Shown: positions 1 through 10,829 of the stretch, one piece after another | Layout of the letters: each line of letters opens with the position of its first letter | Position numbering within the stretch: position 1 is the stretch's first letter | Assembly: GCF_000002425.4 (NCBI RefSeq) | Contig: NC_037271.1 | Location: 7,367,800-7,431,799, forward strand | Source: Physcomitrium patens | Taxonomy: Eukaryota > Streptophyta > Bryopsida > Funariales > Funariaceae | Direction: 5' to 3' | DNA: 64,000 nucleotides | Translations under genes and position numbers: made by a program | The notes under the pieces: model-generated | What the model was told of the DNA's origin: nothing | Databases searched by the model: none | Seen by the model: the letters and a program-made list of their open reading frames with translations, nothing else

Positions 1-1453
1 TATTTCTTGATCCAACTATTATTTTTTTTAATTTATAAATAATATAGAATTTATTCTTAAGTATTACTACAAAAACATTCAACTATAAGTTTGCTACTAA
101 TCATTTGGCATCTTAAAAACCCTAGCAGGTGCTTAAATCCTAATTCACAAGTACTTGAGTATTATTTTCTTCATATCTTACAAATCCTAAATCCAAATGC
201 TACAAAATTTATATATAAAGTGATAAAGTAAATGTTGGATAAATAAAAGATATTATCTAATATAAGTTACTAATGGTTAAAAGACAGCAAAAGGTAATAA
301 GAAAGTTATCAAGGTGGTAGCTAGGATTTATAGTGGAAACTAGATTAAGTGGAATTTAGGATTTAGTTGGATGAAGTAAGGATGAATAAAAATAAAGTTG
401 AGCCATAATGGATGTAAACTCTATCTATAAGTAAAGAGTGTTGGAAATGAGAGGCATCTCATTTCACACTTTTTTTGTGTCTAACCTTGCTGATTTCTAC
501 TTACTTGTATCTTATTTATTGTGTTTCTTTAATATAAAGTTTATTAACATGAAAATATATATTCTTAGAAATTTTTAGACAAAATCTTATCAGATTGTAC
601 AAGATATGGCTCAAAATACAACTACTAGCAATTCAAGTCACTTAATACTTCTTAGATTCCAAGTACTGACTTCAACTTCCAATATCTCTTTTATTCTAAC
701 TTATAATTCATCAAATAATATATGTAAAGTGTAGCCAAAAAAGTGCTCTCCTCAAAATAAGTCACCAATCCTTTTTTGCTTTCTGTATGCATGCAATATA
801 TTCAAAAACGTGATAGTAGGTACAAAACCAATGCTTTGATTTTAAGCGCCTATACCTCCTTTATAAAAACTCCAAATGACTCAAAATTTGTATTGAAACT
901 ATAGCCAAAAACCTAAACTTGTTAACCTTAGCCTTCAATGTTCAAATCCTTCTAAAAGACTAATCTTAATTCCTAATATGGCCTTAGGCAACCTTATTGA
1001 AGTCTATTGGTCATAATTTTTGATCAATAGAAATGGAGATTTTCATTATCCATCTCTATTCATCCATATAGATGCCTTAATTTCTCTTTTTTGCTACTAA
1101 GATCCTTTTCTAATCCTTTTTTTATAAGATTTACATAATATATGTCCTAAACACCAAATTAAAGAATCAAAATAAAACTTCAAGAATCACCAATGTCTAA
1201 CAAAGGTGACTTTAAATATGTAAAAGTCACTATCAACCAAAATTAATCTTAAAAGCCACTATGAAAAGAAAACAAAGTTATACAAATTCTAATAGTAGTT
1301 ATTTTAAATAACTTTCTTTTAAAGTAGTAATCTAATTACATTCTACAATCAATTAAAATCCATTAATATGGTTCTTATTATGTTACTTAGTAAATTAGAT
1401 ATCAAACATATAAACACAATATTTTCACATAATAGCCAAACCACAACATAACA
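1..1453 (-). repeat. Solo LTR A1 (truncated by window start)
   Basis: This is AT-rich non-coding sequence, homologous over its length to the LTR copies at 15806-17134, 18267-19616 and (inverted) 20361-21710. It ends in a CCACAACATAACA terminus like the others. It contains the LTR-family box near 785-825 (GTATGCATGCAATATA then GTGATAGTAGG). Its end falls inside the chromodomain of element E1, so it inserted into E1. Its 5' part lies outside the window and no target duplication can be tested. Confidence 0.75.
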
Positions 1454-2570
1454 CCACACCAATGAATAAGATATTCTAACCTATTTTGGCATTGTGTTGA
1501 GCTTAAGACTTCTTCCACATCAAATTCTTGATTATTATCCACTTTTATAGGTAGAGGTGATATTTATTTTCTTTTTGAGATATTTATTATCTTATACAAC
1601 CCAAGAAGAAACATGTGAAATATATGGTAGATCTTTATAGACTCTGATAGATATAATTGATAAGCAATAGGATTGATTTGTTCACAAATAGGAAAAGATC
1701 TTAGCCTACAATAGTCCAACTTATCAGAAGGACAAGTAGTCTTGATCTTGCAACAAAGTAAGTATATCTTGACATCTATGTTGAATTATAGTTTCTCCTT
1801 GCGATAGGCATCTTCATTGGTCTTTTGTCATTCTTGAGCTTCTTTTAATTATGTCTTCATTGTGGCATGTACCTCTAACAAATAATTTACTAAATCTTTT
1901 GTCATAAGATTATCAACTTTTGAAAAGTCAAAAATATCAAAATATAGATGATAACTATAATTGATAAAAAATGGTATTTTTTGAGTAGAAGAATGTATGA
2001 AATTACTATATGCAAACTCTGTCAATGGCAAAAAAATTGTCCAATCATCTTGATGATAGTTGATGGTACCCCTAAAATCTTGCTTTAGAATTTGATTCAC
2101 ATATTTTGTTTATCCATCACTTTGAAGATAAAAAGCTAAAGAGAGCTTTATATCCACTTTTAAAATCTTAAATAGGATTTTTTAAAATCTTTATATAAAT
2201 TGAGTCTCCCTATCTAATATAATATATTTTAACAATCTATGATAATGATAGATATTGTCAATGAAAAGCTTAGCTATTTCTTCACTTAAATAGATTTTGT
2301 ACATGGTATAAAATGTGCCATTTTGGTGAACCAATCTATGATTATAAATATAAAGTCATATGAACTTGAACTTGGAAGATCTGTAATAAAATCTATAGAA
2401 ATGGAAGACCATGGTTGTTTAAATATAGACAAAATTGGAGAAGTCCATAGGACCAATGATGAGGAGTTTTTGATCTTGAACAAATGTCACATGATTAGAT
2501 AAAGCCTTCTTTTACCTTTCACATTTGCAGCCACTATAAATCTTTAAATATAAGTACAAATATCACATGA
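1454..2570 (-). pseudogene. E1 integrase and chromodomain remnant
   Basis: The minus strand reads as a Ty3/gypsy integrase. A decayed zinc-binding region lies near 2480-2560. The core follows at 2286-2483 with 'SISIDFITDLPSSSSYDFIF' and 'DWFTKMAHFIPCTKSI', and then a C-terminal part at 1849-2100 with 'DDWTIFLPLTEFAYSN'. Downstream, around 1480-1560, 'VDNNQEFDVEEVLSSTQCQN' followed by 'RLEYLIHW' has the opening pattern of a chromodomain. That domain is cut by the terminus of LTR A1 at 1453. In live elements integrase inserts the cDNA and the chromodomain biases targeting to marked chromatin. Here stops make it a pseudogene. Confidence 0.85.
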
Positions 2571-2599
2571 CTAAACAAAGTCTTTTTATATAAAGTTGA

Positions 2600-2901
2600 T
2601 GTACAAATAAATTTATTTTTTAAAGCAAAAAATAATACTTTTATTTCTTTATTCTACTCAAGTTTATCTTTACAAGTCAAACATGTAAGTGGAGCTATAA
2701 CTTGAGAAAATTTCTTGATAGAGATTTCATAATAATTAAAAAAGTCCAAAAAGTATTATACATCTGTTATTATTCTTGAGATCTTCTAATCTATGATAGT
2801 TTGGACCTTGTTTAGATCCATCATAAGAACTTCATTGTAAATGATGTATCTCAAAAAGTCAACTTAAGTAGTATAAAATATACATTTTTTTATCTTCACG
2901 T
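2600..2901 (-). pseudogene. E1 RT connection / start of RNase H remnant
   Basis: Minus-strand translation gives 'KVDFLRYIIYNEVLMMDLNK' and then 'VQTIIDWKISRIITDV', followed by 'KKFSQVIAPLTCLTCKDKLE'. This is the usual gypsy segment after the RT palm (FLGY...DPxKVxxIxxW...PLTxLTxK). The rest of RNase H seems deleted, because integrase follows after about 50 bases. The upstream half of RT lies beyond solo LTR B1 at 4155 and up; the two join in register at the LTR insertion point. Confidence 0.8.
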
Positions 2902-4154
2902 TGTGATACTATAAAACCTTACAGTATGAAAAAATTAATTAAAATATATTATATGTTAATAAATCTAGATGTATGTTAGAATGATTAATAGATTAATTTA
3001 AAGAGAGTAGATTTAAGAAATTTTATTTTGAGTTTTATCTTTTTTGATTATAGCATTTAAAACAATCGTAAGATCTAAATATTTAATATAAAGCCTTGAG
3101 AGGAGATTAGAGCCTAAAGAAGAAAATCTTAACTAATAAGAGGCTTATTAGAAAGGATGAAAGTAAGGCATGGTTGGATGAAGGCAAAGAATGAGAAACT
3201 TCATTCCTATTGATCAAAGGCCATGTCCAATGGGCTTCAAGGAGGCTGCCTGAGGTCTTATTAGGGATTAGGATTTTATTTTTAAAGGCATTTGAGCTTT
3301 GGAGGCTAAGGCCAGTAAGTTAAGGATTTTGAGTATAATTTGAGTAAAGATTTTGGGTGATTTCGAGTTTTTGTGAAAGAGATATAGGTCTTCAAAGTTA
3401 AGGTGTCAAATTTGTACCTAATATCATTCTTTGCAGCATAACATATGCGTATAGAAAGCAATAAAAGATCAATGACTAGAGTTGGAGAGAACACTTTCTT
3501 GGATACACTTTATATATAGTTTTTGATGAATTCCAAGTCTACATGAAGGAGTTATGGGGCATTGAAGACAGCATATGTAATTCAAAGGTAGTAAAAGAGT
3601 CATTTTATTGATAGAAATGCTTAGAGAAATATCTTGAGTTTTTAGACGAATTTTTATTTCAAAATTTCCATAAGTGTAAGTTATTAAGTTAAAAATCTAT
3701 AGATCAAAGTTTCATGGTATTTAAATACTTATTTTGTGAGATATGAAGAAATTAGCATGTAAGTATATGTAAGCTAGGGTTTTAAGCTACTATTAGGGCT
3801 TTAGTGATATCTCAAGATCCATAATGAATTTGCAATTGAATTTTTTTTTGGTAGTTTTTGAAAGTATATCAGTACTCTACTTAAAATTTATGATTGTTTA
3901 GACAATCCGATCATGAGATATGAACTATTGAAGTTTGGGAAACATTTCTCATAAGGACATATAAGGTTTTAAGATACTTTATCATATATTTGGGTGTTTT
4001 TTTGGTACTTGGGCTTATGTATTGATTTAATTGTCCTAAAAAAGAATATATTGTATATATAAACTTGGTACTTTTATATCTTAGACTTGCTTGAGCATTT
4101 AATAGTAGCCACAAGCCCAACACTTTCTTGAGGCAAACTCTCTCTACCTCAATA
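2902..4154 (+). repeat. Solo LTR B1
   Basis: This copy of LTR family B is homologous to 8917-10233, 31925-33177 (both opposite orientation) and 48779-50032. The ends are a decayed TGTC...GACA type (TGTGATA at 2902; CCTCAATA at 4147-4154). No internal region is present. It sits inside the RT of E1, between the segments reading 'HILQKLRDVRLYII' and 'KVDFLRYIIY', which are contiguous in intact gypsy RTs. A solo LTR is the usual product of LTR-LTR recombination. Confidence 0.75.
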
Positions 4155-4990
4155 ATGTATAATCTTACATCTCTTAGTTTTTGTAATATATGAAAAATAT
4201 GAACTACATGCTCTTTTGTATTCTTATAATAGATTAAAATATTTTTCAAATAACAAATGACAAAACCATGAAGAAACTCACAAAGGACATCATTTATTAG
4301 ATATTGGAAAGCAATTGGTATATTTGTAAATCCAAAAGACAGGATATTATATTCAAAATATCCATATCTAGTTCAAAAAGAAATCTTCTATTTATTTCCT
4401 TTTTTGATGTAGATTAGATTATATGCTCCTCATAGATCTATTTTTGTATAGATTTTTGCTTGATTTAGTTGATCAAAAAGTCTTCAAATCAAAGATAGAG
4501 GATACTTGTTTTTGATGGTGATCTTGTTAAGTCCTCAATAATCTATACACATTTATAGAGATTTATCTTTTATCTTCACAAATAAGATAAAAGCCTTGAC
4601 TAAAGATTTAGAATGGCATCTAAAATTCTTAGCCAAGTTCTCATCAATATATTCTTTGAGTGCAGCCAACCTATTTTGTGATAGGCTATAAATTGGTCCA
4701 AATGGTGGTTAAGTTCCTTCTTGAAGATTGATGGTACAATCATAAGGACGATGCTTCGAAAGAATATTTATATTTTTTTTTTCAAAAACATCTTGAAAAT
4801 CTTGATATTGACTAAGAATATCACTTATAATCTTTTCATCATCAACAATGGGCATGGTGTATCTAGCAAAAGATGATCCGTCATTTGCAGCATGCATGAA
4901 AGCTTTTGCATCTACTAATATGGGTTTGGATATACTAGACATATAGATTTCTACTCACTTATTAGAACCTTGTGCTAAACTATAAAAAAA
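4155..4990 (-). pseudogene. E1 reverse transcriptase remnant
   Basis: An open stretch at 4709-4942 (minus) covers the protease-RT linker and RT start: 'YQDFQDVFEKKNINILSKHR' followed by 'PYDCTINLQEGT', the typical PYD-x-xI-L-x-GT entry into gypsy RT. Downstream the palm is broken by stops. At about 4220-4240 the catalytic YLDD box reads Y-L-K-N, with both catalytic aspartates replaced, as expected from G-to-A change. Reading then runs into solo LTR B1 after 'RLYII'. Non-functional. Confidence 0.8.
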
Positions 4991-5345
4991 TTGAGGTAAC
5001 AAGAAATCAAATCTATTTAAGAATTATATCTTTTTAATCACAATAATCCTAAAATGATTAGATTAGAATGAGATTTAATGAAATTAAATATTACTAAACT
5101 ATTGTGACCATTAATTGCTACTTCTACAAGAATAGTTTTATGTGTAATATTTTCAAAAGATAATAAATATTCATCTATTACTTCTACATGCACATGTTTG
5201 ATTTTCTTAACTAAAGATATGTCTTATTTTTTAAAAAAGTTTTCATCTATAAAAACAAGTTGAGGCTCTTCAATCCAACAAGGCTAAGACTTTGTAATTT
5301 TTCAGACCTAAATAAATTTCTATTATAAAAGAAGGTAAAGAATCA
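4990..5345 (-). pseudogene. E1 retropepsin-like protease remnant
   Basis: On the minus strand 'NYKVLALLD' is followed by a stop and 'RAST', matching the retropepsin active site LLD-S-G-AS with serine changed to a stop and glycine to arginine. It lies between gag (zinc knuckle near 5500) and RT, as expected for a gypsy polyprotein. Several further stops are present. The call rests on this motif and on position. Confidence 0.6.
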
Positions 5346-5399
5346 AAGAAGAGAATATGACCTTTATTAGATATTGTATATGATTCTAAGTACATAGTT

Positions 5400-6440
5400 C
5401 TTATTGTAGCTAAAGCAATTCATTTTCTAACACATTCTCTTCTTTGACGATCAAGCTTCTCATTTTGTCATTGCATTATTTCTTTGGACAATGTTGAGTA
5501 GTATATTTAACTTCTGCACAATATAAGCATAAGTCGTCTTGACATTGTTGACTCTTTTCTTGCTTTGTGAGAAGTTTAAAACATACCATATCAATTTGTA
5601 TTGGTTCTAGCTTTGATAAATAAGTTTCTAAAAACTTAGAAATTATCTTCATTATTTGGTTTATTCTTCTTCAACCATATCTTTGTTCTCGATGTCTTTC
5701 AGATAATCAATTTTTATATGCAATGGCTTGAGTAATAAATTGTTCTAAAGATTACATCTTTAGCATTGTCAGTAACAAGTCTTTGTCTTTATCCTTCAAT
5801 CTATATCAAAATTGATTCATAAAGATTTTGTCATTCCAGTCCAAGTTGCAAGTGAGGTTTTGGAATTCAATAGCATATATAGAGGTTGACCATGATCCTT
5901 ACCGTAAAGATAAGAACTTTATCTTTGCTACTATTTTTCAATCACTTTCTTTAAATGTGGCTATAAATACTTTTAGGAATGAATTCAAATCATAAAGGAG
6001 TTACAAATCTTTTTCTATTAAAGGTACAAATTAAGAGAGAGTACTTCTTGATGGAATTACTCTTATAGATCTGACTTAAATAAATCCATCGGAGTATTGG
6101 AAAGGGTGCAACCTTAGAAAAAGCTTGACTTATTGCAAAAATCCTTGAAATTTTGATCTTGTCCCATCAAACTTTTCAAGCATATTAATCCTTATCCTTG
6201 TCAAACTTATAGAAGCAAAATTCCTTAGATTTGGTTGTGAGGTCAATCTACTTGCTTCTTTCAACTACATAACTTCTTATTGTAGACTCTAAACTTCTTC
6301 TATAGGCATAGGCATAGTACTTCCATAATTTAGGTTAGAAATATGTAAAATTTCTACTCTTAGAGTATTGACAAGCTCATGAAGATTTACAACAGTTGCA
6401 AATCTATTCTCACTTCTACTAGAAGTAGCATCCGTAATCT
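5400..6440 (-). pseudogene. E1 gag remnant with zinc knuckle
   Basis: Minus-strand reading shows a capsid-like start near 6160-6190 ('MLEKFDGTRSKFQGFL') and 'NLDWNDKIFMNQFWYRLKDK' near 5800-5850, a pattern typical of gypsy Gag. A CCHC zinc knuckle follows near 5490-5530 ('LCLYCAEVKYTTQHCPK'). In a live element Gag forms the particle and binds RNA through the knuckle. Stops and frame changes are numerous. Confidence 0.7.
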
Positions 6441-6450
6441 TTTTTTTTTA

Positions 6451-7149
6451 TAGAAAATTCAAAAAAATCTAAAAAAGTTAAACTAGAAGAAGATAATTTG
6501 CAACCTCTATTAAAAAAATTTACAAAGTGGAAAAATCCACTTTTTTTAATAAATGTTAAAAAATGTTAAAAAATGAAAAAATATATTTGAAAGTAGGTAG
6601 TCTGTAACCTTCAAAATATAACAATAGAAGTGGAATAATCCACTCACATTTAAAATAAGATAAAAATATTATGTTAGTACTCTTATTAAATTATCAAGGA
6701 TATGCATCTCAAAGAAAGAAAATTCTCAATGCAGTCTTATGTCACTAAAGAGAACTAAAAATTCACTCAAAAGGTGATGTAATATTAAACTAGAATTGCT
6801 ATTGCCAAAAAAAAGACTAAAAAGTCTTGAAACTAGACTAAGAACTAGAAATATATTGACAAGAGTGAAGAAGGCTTCATTTTTGCCTCTATATATACTC
6901 TCTAATTAAGAGCTACGTGGCAATATTCTATAGGATCTCGAATATGTATTGACTTTGCTAGCCACATATCTTAACTTGTAATGTAAGTTATTTATATATA
7001 TACTATGTAATTAACTTATTTCAAAAGCTATTATACAGAGTTAACTTGTTCCATAAGCTATTATCACATGCTTAACTTGTTGGCCAAATTTCTAATCTAC
7101 AAATATATCTAAAGTCAAAATCTTGTCTATAAAGTTTTTTTAGAAGACT
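6451..7149. other. AT-rich intergenic stretch, no gene recognised
   Basis: No open frame resembles a known protein. The stretch may hold the leader or 5' LTR of E1, but I find no primer-binding site and no matching second copy in the window. Short A/T tracts are frequent. Confidence 0.4.
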
Positions 7150-7749
7150 TTATGAAATCAATCTATATTTACCTACTTCTACCTAATCATATAAATAACT
7201 ATTGAGATAAATGTATATGTCCATAACAAATGGTGATGGATGTGCTGCTTTAAGGATTATATTCTTTGATGTACCAATTTCCTTATTGAAGATAGATGCA
7301 ATCTTTTTCTACAAGACAAATAGCATCTCTTCTTTTATAGATCACAATCTTATGCATGTATTTGTAAACCATTGCCATAGAGCATCGTAACTTCTACTTC
7401 ATCCACTCTCACTTATTAATGTTGAGTTTAGAAGAAGTACACCTTACTTACACCTCTTAGTGAGATCACCATAAAAGAGTATATCAAAGCTTTTTATCTC
7501 ATCAAATATTTCTTTGAATATATCTACTAGTAATGGAAGAATCAGATATCCTTTGTTAGTTGAAAAAGATAATCTATTAACCTTGTCAATATCCTTATAT
7601 AATTCTTGATCAAGTATTATTACTCTCACATTAATTAATGGTATTTTATAGAATACTCTAAAGACATCATTTAATATTAAAAATAATATAATTTTATTGT
7701 CTATTTCTCTCTTAAATATAGTAACTATCTCATTTAATTCATTTGCCAT
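7150..7749 (-). pseudogene. Uracil-DNA glycosylase (family 1), virus-like, decayed
   Basis: The minus strand starts at ATG 7749 and reads about 200 codons, close to the usual length of family-1 uracil-DNA glycosylases, which remove uracil from DNA. The conserved order is visible. 'VRVIILDQELYKDIDKVNRL' and 'SFSTNKG' sit at the water-activating loop (family: GQDPYH). 'LPLLVDIFKEI' and 'GDLTKRCK' follow, then a stop where Gln-Gly-Val is usual, then 'GVLLLNSTL', 'LWQWFTNTC' and 'AAHPSPF' (the HPSP loop at 7231-7242). About five in-frame stops and the altered catalytic loop make it inactive. Its start codon overlaps that of the plus-strand zinc-ribbon gene. With RPB1 next door, a large-DNA-virus origin is the best inference; a plant or bacterial UDG is the alternative. 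Confidence 0.88.
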
Positions 7750-8062
7750 GGAAACAATGAACTCCTTCTATTTAAAAAGTAATAACAAAGATATAATTAA
7801 GTGGTATGAATTTAATGTCAAATGTATGATTAAAAGAGGTATTAAAGTACCAAGTATTAATTCTTACAAAGATATCAATAATACTATCTTCTTTGATATA
7901 GACTTAAAAGACTCAACAACTCTCATAGAAGAAGGTGTAGAGTGTTGCACTAAATAAAAAAGTAAAAAAATAATATCCATTGATATTTAAAAGAGATTAG
8001 CTGATGAAGAAATGACAACAATGTTTGAGTATTATGAATGCCATAATCAGTGGCAATTATAA
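7748..8062 (+). pseudogene. TFIIS-like transcription elongation factor, C-terminal zinc ribbon
   Basis: From ATG 7748 the frame reads about 105 residues with two in-frame stops. The C-terminal part has 'KRLADEEMTTMF' at the place of the TFIIS signature RSADEPMTTF. It is preceded by 'GVECCTK' and 'KSKKIISIDI' and followed by 'YYECHNQWQL', the second metal-binding half, with one cysteine now Tyr. TFIIS rescues stalled RNA polymerase by stimulating transcript cleavage, and large nucleocytoplasmic DNA viruses encode short versions. It is head-to-head with UDG (ATGs overlap in CATG) and tail-to-tail with the RPB1 remnant, a compact arrangement typical of viral genomes. Missing cysteines and stops show it is dead. 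Confidence 0.78.
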
Positions 8063-8916
8063 AAAAAAAAAATATATATATCTTATTATTATCTGAATTC
8101 TCTTTTATAGCAAAACTATATAATATCTATACCATCTCTTAAAGTACCATCGTATTATGCTATTACATCTTATATAGACTTTGAGATACATCTTTGTATA
8201 TATCCAACATCAGAAGTGTTTCCACCAATATTCAATAGTCCTTCTCTTTTTCTTTGATAGTGAAAGAAGTATTCATTAGGACTAAGCTCTTGTTAATATG
8301 AGCTATTCACAAATCCTTGCTATTGTAAGGAATTATTATATAGACTACACTATGTTAAAGTTCTACTACATGGTAACACTCTTTGTGGTCTTTTTTATGT
8401 TATCCATTATTGACCTACTACTGAAGATATTTATCTTAGATTAACAAAGATTCTTTTAGATCTATTTTTTAAGATTGTAAAGAGTAGATTATTGACTTTA
8501 ATGGATTCTATTAATACTTGTTGGCTTATATTTTTAATATTATTAAGAATAACTTCTAGATCTTTATCATCTATATCTATATTAGCTATAGCAACAGAGC
8601 TAAGCTTGTTAATATATTTATTGTATCATATGCTTAATTCTTCTTCAAGAAGCTAGCGATCAATGATCATCTTTAGTGATCATACAAACTTTAAAGCATA
8701 CTATCCATATATGTTTTTTATCACATTCTTTATTGTATTGGATATGAATAGTTTAATCATCAAATTATTGTCACTGCTTACTATCTAGATAAGTATGAGT
8801 ATGAAATTTCTTAAAGTATGTACATTAACAGTATGAAGATGAATATAAGATGTCATGATACAGTCATATAGTGTTGATCATCTCAATAGCTTATCCATCT
8901 TGTACATCATCAACAC
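8063..8916 (-). pseudogene. RNA polymerase largest subunit (RPB1-like), downstream part
   Basis: Minus-strand translation gives 'VNLR-stop-ISSVVGQ', 'KRPQRVLPCSRTLT', 'QGFVNSSY-stop-QELSPNEYFF' and 'KREGLLNIGGNTSDVGYIQR', then 'YDGTLRDGIDII'. This is the conserved block of RNA polymerase largest subunits around the bridge helix and trigger loop (VGQQ...GKR.P..RTL...GFV..SY..GL.P.EFFFH...GREGL...TGYIQR...YDGT.R). The sequence is closer in pattern to large-DNA-virus RPB1 than to plant RPB1 ('GFVNSSY'); that is my judgement from memory. About a dozen stops are present. The far C-terminus is missing where the TFIIS-like gene ends. Solo LTR B2 separates this piece from the active-site piece at 10234-10505. 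Confidence 0.88.
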
Positions 8917-9008
8917 TATCAGGATAGAGAGAATTTGTCTCAAGAAAGTATTTGGTTCTTCGCTACTACTAATTACTCAATCAAGTCTTGAAATAAAAAA
9001 GACCAAGT

Positions 9009-9045
<37 letters not shown>

Positions 9046-9380
9046 CTTTAAAAAAAATTATACCATATACAAGTCTTAAATTTCCAAAAATATCTAAAAT
9101 ATGATAAAAGGATTTTAAATCCTTATATATCCTTATAGGGTATTATTCTCAAAATTCAACAACTCATATCTTCCAATTGGATCAATCAAACATATTAAAA
9201 TTTTACATGAAGTACTGATGTACTTTTAACAACTATCACAACAAATTTTAACTATAAATTTATTACAGATCTTAAGATATTACCAAAATCCTAATAGTAG
9301 CTTCAAATCCTAGTTTTTATATACCTACGTGCAATTTTCTTCATATCTCACAAATTAAGCATTCAAATGCCATAAAATTT

Positions 9381-9449
<69 letters not shown>

Positions 9450-10233
9450 AATATAATAATCTACTTTTTTCAAAAGATTTGAGCTAAAAATTTGTCCAAA
9501 AAATTAAGATGTGGCTCCAATCATTACTATGAATAAAATCACTTATTTACTCCCTTTGATTTGGATGTGCTGACTTCAACTCTCTATAACTTCTTCATTT
9601 AAATTCCAAATTCATCAAATAATACATGAAAAGTGTAGTCAAGAAAGTGCTCTCCACGCTTAGTTACTGATCCTTTGTTGCTCTTTGTAAACATATGTTA
9701 TGCTCCAAAAAGTGACAATAGATATGAAATTGACATCTTAACTTTGAGTGCCAATAAGTCCATAAAAAATCCAAATCATACAAAATTTACATCCAATCCA
9801 TATCCAAAAACCTAAACTTATTGATACTAGCTCCCAAAGCTTGAATGATCTTAGAAGAGAAATCCTAATTCCTAAAAAGGCCTCGGGCAGCCTCCTTGAA
9901 GTTCATTGAGCATGAAATTTGACCAATAGAGATGGTCTCCATTCCTTGCCTTCATCCAACCATGCCTTACTTTCATCCCTTCCAATAAGCTTCCTATTAG
10001 TTTAGATTTTCATATTTTAGACTCTAATCTCTTCTCAAGGCTTCATACTAAATATTTAGGTCTTATAATTTTTTAAATGCCATAATCAAAATAAATAAAA
10101 TTCAAAATAAATTTTGTTATATTCAATCTCTTTAAATTAATATATTAACCATTCTAATATACATCAAGACTTATAAACATATTATATATTCTAATTAATT
10201 TTTACATACTATAAGCAATTACAATATGACAAT
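8917..10233 (-). repeat. Solo LTR B2 inside the RPB1-like gene
   Basis: This LTR of family B (about 1.3 kb) starts TATCAGGATAGAG and ends CAATATGACA, homologous to 31925-33177 in the same orientation. Two (TA)n tracts (about 9013-9042 and 9383-9447) lie inside. It interrupts the virus-like polymerase gene, so the viral insert is older than this LTR. I cannot see a clear target duplication. Confidence 0.75.
9383..9447. repeat. (TA)n microsatellite
   Basis: About 65 bases of uninterrupted AT alternation within LTR B2. The matching position of B3 (32360-32400) lacks it, so it expanded after insertion. Confidence 0.95.
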
Positions 10234-10505
10234 GGTCTTGTAGTTGTATCTTGTATTGCATATACAATAGGCAATGAATTTTTAGGTGATAAGATGCACT
10301 TATCAAAAACAAGAAGAATGTCACAATTTTCTTTAGATTTATATGATGATGCACAAAATATATTCATCTCATGTCTGTCAAAGTTTGTATTGAATACTAG
10401 ACAAACAGATGGATTGATTCTTATAGTAAAAGAATCACTCATCATCTTCACTTTGAATGCCATAAAGAACATCCTTTTAAGAGATGATTGTCTATTAAGT
10501 AGTAT
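10234..10505 (-). pseudogene. RPB1-like active-site region
   Basis: Minus strand: 'YILLNRQSSLKRMFFMAFKV' and 'TIRINPSVCLVFN', then 'NTNFDRHEMNIF' at about 10361-10396. This is the universal RNA polymerase largest-subunit segment (NRQPTLH...R.NP....YNADFDGDEMN). The metal-binding NADFDGD motif reads N-T-N-F-D-R-H, so two of the three catalytic aspartates are lost. 'SPKNSLPIVYAIQDTTT' follows, the usual P-x-x-G-x-P-x-x-x-x-Q-D segment. It continues, beyond LTR B2, into 8063-8916. The piece immediately upstream in the protein lies on the opposite strand at 10540-10800. Confidence 0.9.
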
Positions 10506-10539
10506 ATATCAGAATTTCATAATGAACTACATATCCATT

Positions 10540-10800
10540 ATTTTTAATTGTATTAAAAAAATTTTAAGACCTAAAAATAATCTAGCAAGATTATATAATT
10601 TAATACTAAGAAATAGTAATAATACTCCTATTATATACAAAGAACACTGTGCAAAAATTAGAGAGGACTCTTTTGAGAAAAATGAAGGATCTTTAATAAA
10701 TAAAATATATGAAAAGGGAGTTAATTTTAGAAAGTGCATTCTTGGTAAAAAATCAAGGATTGTACAAGAGCTATAATAATTCCTTAACCCAATATATATA
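10540..10800 (+). pseudogene. Inverted RPB1-like segment
   Basis: On the plus strand 'ILRPKNNLARLYNLILRN' and 'KNEGSLINKIYEKGVNF' are followed by 'KSRIVQEL'. The spacing EG-(7)-xKxVNF equals the RPB1 block EG-(7)-GKRVDF that precedes the active site in all largest subunits. This block should lie between the N-terminal piece (10830-11329, minus) and the active-site piece (10234-10505, minus), and it does, but in reverse orientation. I infer a small inversion of about 0.3 kb inside the gene. Reading the minus strand here gives no RPB1 similarity. Confidence 0.65.
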
Positions 10801-10829
10801 TTGATGAAATAGATATTCATTTATTTTTT

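Larger units (their letters stand above)
1454..6450 (-). mobile_element. E1: degenerate chromodomain Ty3/gypsy retrotransposon
   Basis: Read on the minus strand, this shows gag, aspartic protease, reverse transcriptase, RT connection/start of RNase H, integrase and the start of a chromodomain, in Ty3/gypsy (chromovirus) order. Solo LTR B1 splits RT, and solo LTR A1 interrupts the chromodomain. Stop codons are frequent, so it cannot produce protein. Its own LTRs are not identified; 6450-7149 may hold the leader or 5' LTR. Confidence 0.85.

Noticed and set aside
7150-8062. Bacterial contamination as source of the UDG/TFIIS genes
   Set aside because: TFIIS and RPB1 zinc-ribbon/clamp features are eukaryotic/viral, and the genes are interrupted by the same LTR family as the rest of the window.
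10294-10776. 160-codon open stretch on the plus strand
   Set aside because: The first half is antisense to the RPB1 active-site region; only about 10540-10800 has family-like sequence, and that is better explained as an inverted RPB1 segment than as a separate gene.
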